Shown piece after piece: positions 58,210-64,000 of a DNA stretch of 64,000 bases (the stretch's first letter is position 1; each line of letters begins with the position of its first letter). Below the pieces are notes generated by a model, which was not told the origin of the DNA, made no database searches, and worked only from the letters and a program-made list of their open reading frames with translations. The position numbers and the translations under genes are program-made. This stretch comes from Porphyra umbilicalis (Eukaryota > Rhodophyta > Bangiophyceae > Bangiales > Bangiaceae), in NCBI GenBank assembly GCA_002049455.2, contig KV918794.1:248001-312000 (forward strand), given 5' to 3'.

Positions 58210-59230
58210 GGGGGTGGCGGGCGTCTGTGGGCACACACGGACTGTCCCGTCGCAGTGCCGAGGTAGATATGGGCGTCGCGGTGGGGGGGGGGGAGGGGGT
58301 CAACGAGCCGAGCGATGGCGGTGGACAGGCGCAGACCGGGCGATGCTGGAGGATCCCCACGCTGGCGCTCCAATGGGCGCCGGCGGTCAGCGCACGCTCC
58401 ACGGGCACTGGCGGCGGTCACAAGTGGTTTCCAGATCCAATCGGCGCCGCAGAAAGCCGCTTGTGGGGCTGTCTGAGGCGCGCTCATGAGACACGTGGCA
58501 ATCTGGCGTCGCCCTGATTGGCGTTGCCCGACGCGCCAACCAGCTCACGGATTAGTGGAACCACAGCACACTCAGTCGGTGATTCTGGCGGAGTATGCAC
58601 CAAATCAGTGACAATGCCGAGTGGAAGACGGCAAGCCAGGCGTCGACGTCACAGCCACGCTTTGGTTGTGTTCAGAGTCCTCCCTGTCGATGGTTGTGGG
58701 GGAGCGGTCGCCGCCGCTGTCGACTGCGCCTGGCGGAGGCACTGCCTCATCCGGCGGCAGCGCCACGATAGCCGTCCCCACAGCTGCCCGAAAACGGTGC
58801 TGTTGGTGACGCTCGCCCGTGGGAGGGGTCGATGTGTCGCGAGATGCTCCCAAGCTGTAGTGACGACGAGCGAGCCACTCCAGTCGGCGAGAGCGCTCGC
58901 CAAAGCGTGGCGTCACTGCTGCGACACGCTGTCGGCGGCAGAAAACGTTGGGGGCGGCGAGACATTTATGCGCGGGTTGCCCAGTCCGGCAGCCGATGAC
59001 CCTCAGTCGTTGGCGCGCCCGACGACGCGTCTGTTTTTTTTTTTTTGTCTCAGTGCACTTGAGCTTGTCTTGTCCCCACGCGCTTCGTTCGTAGCAGCGC
59101 TACTGTGAGAGCAGGGAGCTCGAGACACCAGTGAGGTGGAACACCGGGCTCGGTTGTCGGCCTACACCGTCCACTCAACGGTCTGAGGATCTACAGCGAG
59201 CTACTTTTCCAGTAGCAGAGTCATGAGGAT
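58210..59230. other. Intergenic region upstream of PreP
   Basis: About 1 kb containing the PreP promoter. Open stretches on both strands (58518-59108 plus; 58605-58916 minus) lack known domains. A T15 tract lies at 59033-59046. Confidence 0.4.
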
Positions 59231-60295
59231 CTACTCGGGCAGTCCATACACCTCCTTCACGAGCCGGTGCACGAGGTCCCCCGCACGCTGAGCGGCCTTC
59301 AGCCAGGCGATGGCCACTCTCGTAGCATCCACAGACTCCCTGGCCACCGCCACCGCGGCGCACGCCGCGACCAATTTCCCAGAGAGTACCTCGTTCATTG
59401 CAAATAAGACCTCCCCTGCCTCTGCCAGACAGTCGGGAAGAGCCACACCCGCCCCAACCCCGCCCGTCGCGTTGGAAGCGGGGACCGGTGTCACCCAGGC
59501 GAGTGCTTCCATGGAAGGCGAGGACGCCCCCTGGTCCACCGAAGGCGGCGTCAACACAGCGACAAGTACCAGCCCACGAGCGCGCATGTACGCCGCGACC
59601 GCCGCGCGCTCTGCCGCCGCGCGCGCGGCATCCCGCCCAACGGGCAGGGGGCAACGCGGGTCACTTTCCGCCGCGGCTCGCCAACCTTGCCGCGGGGCCC
59701 ACCGCAGTGGCCTTGGCGATTGCAGTACAAAGAGGTGGGCACAGGTCTCCCCGCGCGCGCCCCGCGCGCCCGCAGCGGACAGCCACGCCCACGTGGACGA
59801 GCCCAGGTGCGGGCACGAGCGAGCAAAAGACACGAGTGACGCCGCGCGAGCCACGCCGGCGCTCGTGACGGTGTTGAGCAGCGCCGACCGCCGCGCGCAC
59901 CCGCCCGCGGTGCCACACGCGTCGGGGGGGCACGCCCGGCAGCCGCCAGTCTCCTCCATGGCCTCCCACGAAGCCGCCGCCGTGGCCGCCACCCCCCCAT
60001 CATCGGCAGTCACGGCGCTCAGGGCGGTTGCCACGCGGGTGGCGGGGGCTGTGAAGACGATTCCGCCAATGGCGCCGAGCAAAGCGCGCCGGAGGGGGGT
60101 GCAGACGGCAGCGGCGGGCGCCGCAGCCGCCCACGTGGAGCGGTCGACGAGTAGCAAGTCTGGCGTAGGAAGAGCAGACGAGGTTGGCGAGGCCATCATC
60201 GGTGGGGCGCTGCCGCGCACATCTGTGGCGCAGGAGCGCAGGAGGCTCGCGGCGATGGCGGAGAGCATCTCGGGGGGTAGGTCAGTGAAAATCAT
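59231..60295 (-). CDS. Hypothetical protein with F-box-like N-terminus
   Basis: The 354-codon frame starts at ATG 60295. The first residues MIFTDLPPEMLSAIAASLL resemble the start of an F-box (LPxEMLxxIxxxL), and PTPDLLLVDRSTWAAAAP fits the next F-box helices. The remainder is alanine-rich with a cysteine cluster (GGCRACPPDACGTAGGCARR, residues about 117-136) and a helical C-terminus ending KEVYGLPE. Clean codon use over the whole length and an uninterrupted frame argue for a real gene. If F-box is right, it would be a substrate adaptor of an SCF ubiquitin ligase; this is tentative. The adjacent repeat island begins just upstream of its ATG. Confidence 0.65.
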   Translation of the reverse strand: MIFTDLPPEMLSAIAASLLRSCATDVRGSAPPMMASPTSSALPTPDLLLVDRSTWAAAAPAAAVCTPLRRALLGAIGGIVFTAPATRVATALSAVTADDGGVAATAAASWEAMEETGGCRACPPDACGTAGGCARRSALLNTVTSAGVARAASLVSFARSCPHLGSSTWAWLSAAGARGARGETCAHLFVLQSPRPLRWAPRQGWRAAAESDPRCPLPVGRDAARAAAERAAVAAYMRARGLVLVAVLTPPSVDQGASSPSMEALAWVTPVPASNATGGVGAGVALPDCLAEAGEVLFAMNEVLSGKLVAACAAVAVARESVDATRVAIAWLKAAQRAGDLVHRLVKEVYGLPE

Positions 60296-62123
60296 GATGG
60301 AAGAAGGGGGAGGGGTCCAGAGTCGCCACGAACCCGTGACCAGCGTGACTGAGGACGGGTGGGCAGGGCGAGCCGGCGAGTGGACTCAACCAATACGACT
60401 ACGGCCAAGTGATCGGTATGACGTCGGGTTGGTGTTGCGCGGTGGGACCAGGTGTTGGCGCCATGCTGAAGGGAATTCCCCGCTTCCGGAAGCGGTCGTG
60501 GTCTGCAGGGATGGAATTGCGGGATGGGGCCAGGTGCACCTGGCGGTGCCAGGCTGGCGCTGGCGCTGCAAGAAAAAAAAACGGGATACCTCGGGTTTTC
60601 TGCCCCTGAATCCCGGGACGCACGGGATCCCGGACCAAATCGGCAGCCAGAACCCGATTTACCCGGGATTCCAGGCACTGGAATTTATGTTTCCCGTGCT
60701 GAGACTGAAGCTGCCCTCTCGACCACTCCTGGACACCCAGAAGCTGGAGGACAAAACAGCAGACTCTGAATCCTACAATTTTTGCCGAAGTGTCATTGAG
60801 AGCTCAGATAGCACAGTGGTAGAAAGGCGAGACAGAGGGGTAGTCTAACAATTCAGTGAAGCGTTCGACGTCATCGCAGTTCGAGGCTTGCTAAAAGTTT
60901 AGTCACCGCCCCTCCATTTAGCAGAGCGGCATTTGGCGAACTAGTTTTCTGCAAGATTACACATTACTTACAGTTATTTTCAGCCAATCATTTTTGAAAC
61001 GTGGCGGCCTGTGAGCAAATCGGAATCCTAAGGATCCTGGGTTGTCAGTCATGGCTCTCCTGAAGGGCTGTGGAGCACCCTGCATTCACATATATCCCGG
61101 AAAAGCCGGTATATTGAGGGCGCTTGACGGTCGTCTGAGAGGGGTTTTCTTCTCCATCAATTTGGGATTTCGGGGACCCAAAACTCGGGATATACCGGGC
61201 GATTTTTCTTGTAGGGGCGTGGTGGCGCCACGCTGAAGTGAGGCGGTCGTGGTCTGCAGGGATGGACATATGCGCCCCATGTGTCCGTCGGGGCGGCGAG
61301 GGAGGGCGTGGAGAGCATGGATGGCGAGGGGTGCTCCCTCCCACCTGAAAAGATGGCGTTGCGACGTCTGCCAGGTCTGTGAGGGGGGCGAGCATTCGTG
61401 GGCACACTGGGAGGACCCTCTGAGGCTCGAGGAAGCCGCCGGTCCTTTCGGTCGCTGTGGCGCCACTGTTGAAAAAGTAGCCTGTCATATTTTCGGCATT
61501 TCTGCAACGTCTTTCAAAATTTCGTGGCTGCCCCGCGACCGCTCCGCGCCACCACGGGGTGCTCCATCGCGACTTGCCCGCGGGCGGTATCCCTACAGTT
61601 CTGCCGTCCCTATCGCCTCTACCTCAGCCACGAAGCCAGTGCAGTCCGGCATCCCCAGCGGTGGTCGGTCGTACTGCCCGCGGCACCACGGGGACGGCGG
61701 CGCTCCGCCGCCGACGTTGCAGACGGCCGCCGCCCGGCGGCGGATGCCGCGAGGCGGTGGTCGAGGGGCGACTGCGGCGGCGCGCCGCCACCAAAATCGG
61801 CCGCCACGGGTACGAAAGCAACGGTGGCGGCGGCGGCGGCGTGTTCGTGCCATCCCGCCCTTGACGGTGCGGGCGACGGCGGGGCGGTCGCTGGCGGCAG
61901 GCGCACCTGCGCGTGGTCGCATTGCAAAAAAAAGGGCCGTGCCGACACAGCCGTAGGCTGCCAGTGGCCGCCCGTCGCCGACTGCGCCGCACTGGAGCGA
62001 CCACCCGAGGCAGGCGGCGGGGTGGCAAACGGACCGCCGCGCCAATACGGACGGCGACGTCGTTTCGCCGGCGCCTGTCCCTCGCCATCCCCTCCCCCCC
62101 CCCCCCTCCCCCCGCACCCTCGC
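60296..62123. other. Repeat-rich island between the F-box-like and leucine-rich genes
   Basis: Contains the repeat structure listed at 60453-61266 and an AT-rich core (60840-61040) unlike the flanking host DNA. From 61520 to 62110 GC is very high again with open stretches in all frames and no recognisable domain. Confidence 0.45.
60453..61266. repeat. Direct repeats enclosing an imperfect inverted repeat; probable unclassified element
   Basis: A direct repeat (GGCGCCAYGCTGAAG followed by GCGGTCGTGGTCTGCAGGGA) occurs at about 60457-60512 and again at about 61229-61264. Between these, a segment starting TGCAAGAAAAA at about 60567, with CGGGATA and CGGGTTTT words, is imperfectly inverted near 61150-61216. 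Several CCCGGGAT-type words repeat inside. The AT-rich core has no gene. This looks like a non-autonomous repeat, perhaps a nested pair; the superfamily is unknown and I found no clear target duplication. Confidence 0.55.
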
Positions 62124-64000
62124 TCACCACTCAAAAACGGGCGGCACAGGCGACACCTCGTCCGCCTCCGCCTCCACCCAGTCCACCTCACGGTAGGCCG
62201 CCCGCAGCCGCCGCCGCGGCCCCGCGCCGCCACCCGTTGCGGCGGCGCGGCCCGCCGCGCCCGGCCGCCCCCCAATCACGGCGACGCGCGACAGGCGCGG
62301 CAGCGGCGACGCGTAGCCGACCGGGAATACGTCTGGGTCGTAGGTCCGCGCCGCCCCGTCGAGGTCCCACACCCCAAAACAGCGGGTTAACGTCACCGAC
62401 GTTAGTGGCGGCAGCGAGCGCCGGGGCGTATGGTCGGTACCACCGCTGTCGCCGTCGCCGTCGGTGTTGGCGACAACGTCGTCACCGTCAATACCGGCCC
62501 CTCCCCGCCCTTGCGCCCGCCCAAACGCCCACAGCAGCAAGGGGAGACCCCCGCCCGTCAGCAGGTACCCGCGCAGCTCCAACTCGACGAGGCCCGTCAG
62601 CCCCGCCGCCACCCCCGCAACGTCGACGCGCGGCAGCGCCCAGCGGCCCGGCGCAGATCCAGAATCGAGGCGCAGGCGCACCAGGCGCGCCGTCACGGCC
62701 GCGGGCGCGGCAGCGACCGCCGCCACCCCCGCCGCGCCGACATTGGCCAACGCCAAGTGCCGCACCGTCGGTCCGCCGGGGTGGCCGAGCAGCCCGCCGA
62801 CGGCGCCACCGTGTGACCCGCTGCGAAAGCGGAGCGCCCACGTCAGGGCGGGGGGCAGCGCCGGGACCGACTCCCGGAGCGCCTCCACGACCGCGACGTC
62901 GGCCTCGCGGGGGGGCAACACCAGCCGCCGGTAGGCGCGGCAGCGCCACAGCCCGGTGCCACCGTCACCGCCACCGCCGCCGTCGGCGTCGGCGTCGACG
63001 CCCCCCTCCCCCCCCCCCGACGCACGCGCGCCAGCGCCGGCAGCACCGCCGACGCGGCGGGCCCCGCGCCGACCCACCCCCCCAAATCGAGCGTGTGGAG
63101 GCCCCGGAGGCGCCCCAGGGGCGCGAGCACCGCCGCCGCCCCGTCCCACGGGGACCCCACGGCGACGCGGGCGAGGCGCGGGCACGCGTCGGCAATGGCG
63201 CCGACCGTCGCTGCCGTCACCCCGGGCGGCAGCTCGATGGAGCAGAGGGTGGCGAGCGGGTGCGCGCCGCGCCCGCCGCCCCACCGGGGGGGGGGGGGGC
63301 GACCACCGCCGCGAGCGCAACGGCGGCGGGGGAGGGCGCGCCCCGCCGGGCGACCGCCCAGCCGGCGGGGGGGGGGTCCACCCGAGGTGCACGAGGCGTC
63401 CGCCCGCGGCCGCGGTCCACACCGCTTCCGCCGGGGCGGCGTTAGCGGCGTCTGCAGCAGCGGCGGTGGTGTCGGCGGCAACGCCGCCGCCGGCATCCGT
63501 GGCGGGTGGCCACGGAGGGGTCTCCCCCCCCCCCCACTCTAGTGGGGGTACACCACCCCCCCCCCCTCGGGCGGCCCCCCCCCCCACGGCGGCGACAGCA
63601 CGAGGGCGCGCACCCCCCCCCCCCCACCGCCACCGCCGTTGCGCGCGGCAGCGGCGGCCCCGACACGACCGCCCACCCCGCCAAGCGGCGCCCGCCCAGC
63701 GCCGCCGCCAACCCCGCATCGACCGCCGCCGCCGCCCGCGGCGGCAGCGCGGACCGCGCCGCCCCCACCGCCGCCGGCAGCGCCACGACCACATACCGCA
63801 GGCCGCCGCACCGCCGCAGCGCCGGCCACAAGCGCCCGTCGAGGCGGTCGAGTGCAGCGTCGAGGCGGACCGCCGCCGCCGCCGACGCGGCGGTCGCCCC
63901 GTCCGACGCCCCTCCCGTGCCTGCCCGACGCGGCGGCGGGCGGCGCAGCGCGGGGTCCCACAGCAGCGGCAGGTAGACGCCCGTGAGAGCGTCGGTAAAG
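62124..64000 (-). CDS. Leucine-rich (LRR/F-box-like) protein, partial, running off the right edge
   Basis: The C-terminus is clear: VRHLALANVGAAGVAAVAAA, RLVRLRLDSGS, GLTGLVELELRGYLLTGGGL, LTSVTLTRCFGVWDL and LSRVAVIGG are spaced like irregular leucine-rich repeats, ending VPPVFEW at the stop 62124-62126. Upstream, LATLCSIELPPGVTAATVGAIADACPRLARVAVG and LRGLHTLDLGGWV continue the repeats in another frame, and DALTGVYLPLLWDPALRR with LRRCGGLRYVVVALP occurs near the edge in a third. Frame changes coincide with G/C runs at about 63010, 63290, 63365 and 63530-63620. The start lies beyond the window. Substrate-recognition LRRs of F-box proteins are a reasonable comparison, but no F-box is visible here. 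Confidence 0.6.
   Translation of the reverse strand, partial: LPTLSRASTCRCCGTPRCAARRRVGQAREGRRTGRPPRRRRRRSASTLHSTASTGACGRRCGGAAACGMWSWRCRRRWGRRGPRCRRGRRRRSMRGWRRRWAGAAWRGGRSCRGRRCRAQRRWRWGGGGARPRAVAAVGGGAARGGGGGVPPLEWGGGETPPWPPATDAGGGVAADTTAAAADAANAAPAEAVWTAAAGGRLVHLGWTPPPPAGRSPGGARPPPPPLRSRRWSPPPPPVGRRARRAPARHPLLHRAAARGDGSDGRRHCRRVPAPRPRRRGVPVGRGGGGARAPGAPPGPPHARFGGVGRRGARRVGGAAGAGARASGGGEGGVDADADGGGGGDGGTGLWRCRAYRRLVLPPREADVAVVEALRESVPALPPALTWALRFRSGSHGGAVGGLLGHPGGPTVRHLALANVGAAGVAAVAAAPAAVTARLVRLRLDSGSAPGRWALPRVDVAGVAAGLTGLVELELRGYLLTGGGLPLLLWAFGRAQGRGGAGIDGDDVVANTDGDGDSGGTDHTPRRSLPPLTSVTLTRCFGVWDLDGAARTYDPDVFPVGYASPLPRLSRVAVIGGRPGAAGRAAATGGGAGPRRRLRAAYREVDWVEAEADEVSPVPPVFEW

Overview
The window looks like nuclear DNA of a GC-rich eukaryote with a plastid. 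Host genes include a plastid-type TerC membrane protein, a two-SWIB protein and a HEAT-repeat protein with presequence-like N-termini, a starch-binding trehalose-phosphate synthase/phosphatase, a type II membrane sulfotransferase and conserved core genes (SMC3, CCT2, proteasome alpha-2, SCO1, LSM12, LCB1, PreP). Genes carry none, one or two short GT-AG introns, often with a GTACGT donor. Very high GC, alanine/glycine tracts and this gene set fit a bangiophyte red alga such as Porphyra/Pyropia; that is inference, and another GC-rich alga is not excluded.

Layout. 1-3350 has no recognisable gene and a short near-perfect palindrome. 3351-9790 is a pogo-like transposon with TA-flanked ends, a transposase with one in-frame stop, and about 25 copies of a 75-bp minisatellite. 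SMC3 (10752-14840, minus) follows. 15519-21671 holds two DNA transposons only 43 bp apart, each with its own 8-bp target duplication: a 4.3-kb coding copy and a 1.8-kb copy without a clear gene. Then come TerC (minus), a 0.94-kb TA-flanked non-autonomous element, SWIB (plus), a sulfotransferase (minus), SCO1 (plus), a HEAT-repeat protein (minus), a 447-bp MITE and LSM12 (plus). A decayed short-chain dehydrogenase gene (37363-41981, minus) is split by a second full-length member of the 4.3-kb transposon family. CCT2 (plus) and PSMA2 (minus) converge; PSMA2 and the trehalose gene diverge from a 558-bp gap. The right third has a PRKRIP1-like gene, LCB1, PreP, an F-box-like protein, a repeat-rich island and a leucine-rich protein running off the right edge.

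Two themes stand out. First, the transposase of the 15.5-kb and 37.5-kb elements is an unusual DDE-type enzyme (N-terminal CxxC finger, D...D...E landmarks, PCxxC knuckle, conserved phase-2 intron) that I cannot place in a named superfamily; this is the best candidate for something undescribed. Second, conserved genes (SMC3, LCB1, LSM12, PRKRIP1, the terminal leucine-rich gene) change reading frame by one base exactly at G/C homopolymers. This points to run-length errors or real slippage rather than gene death, so protein models across these runs should be treated with caution.
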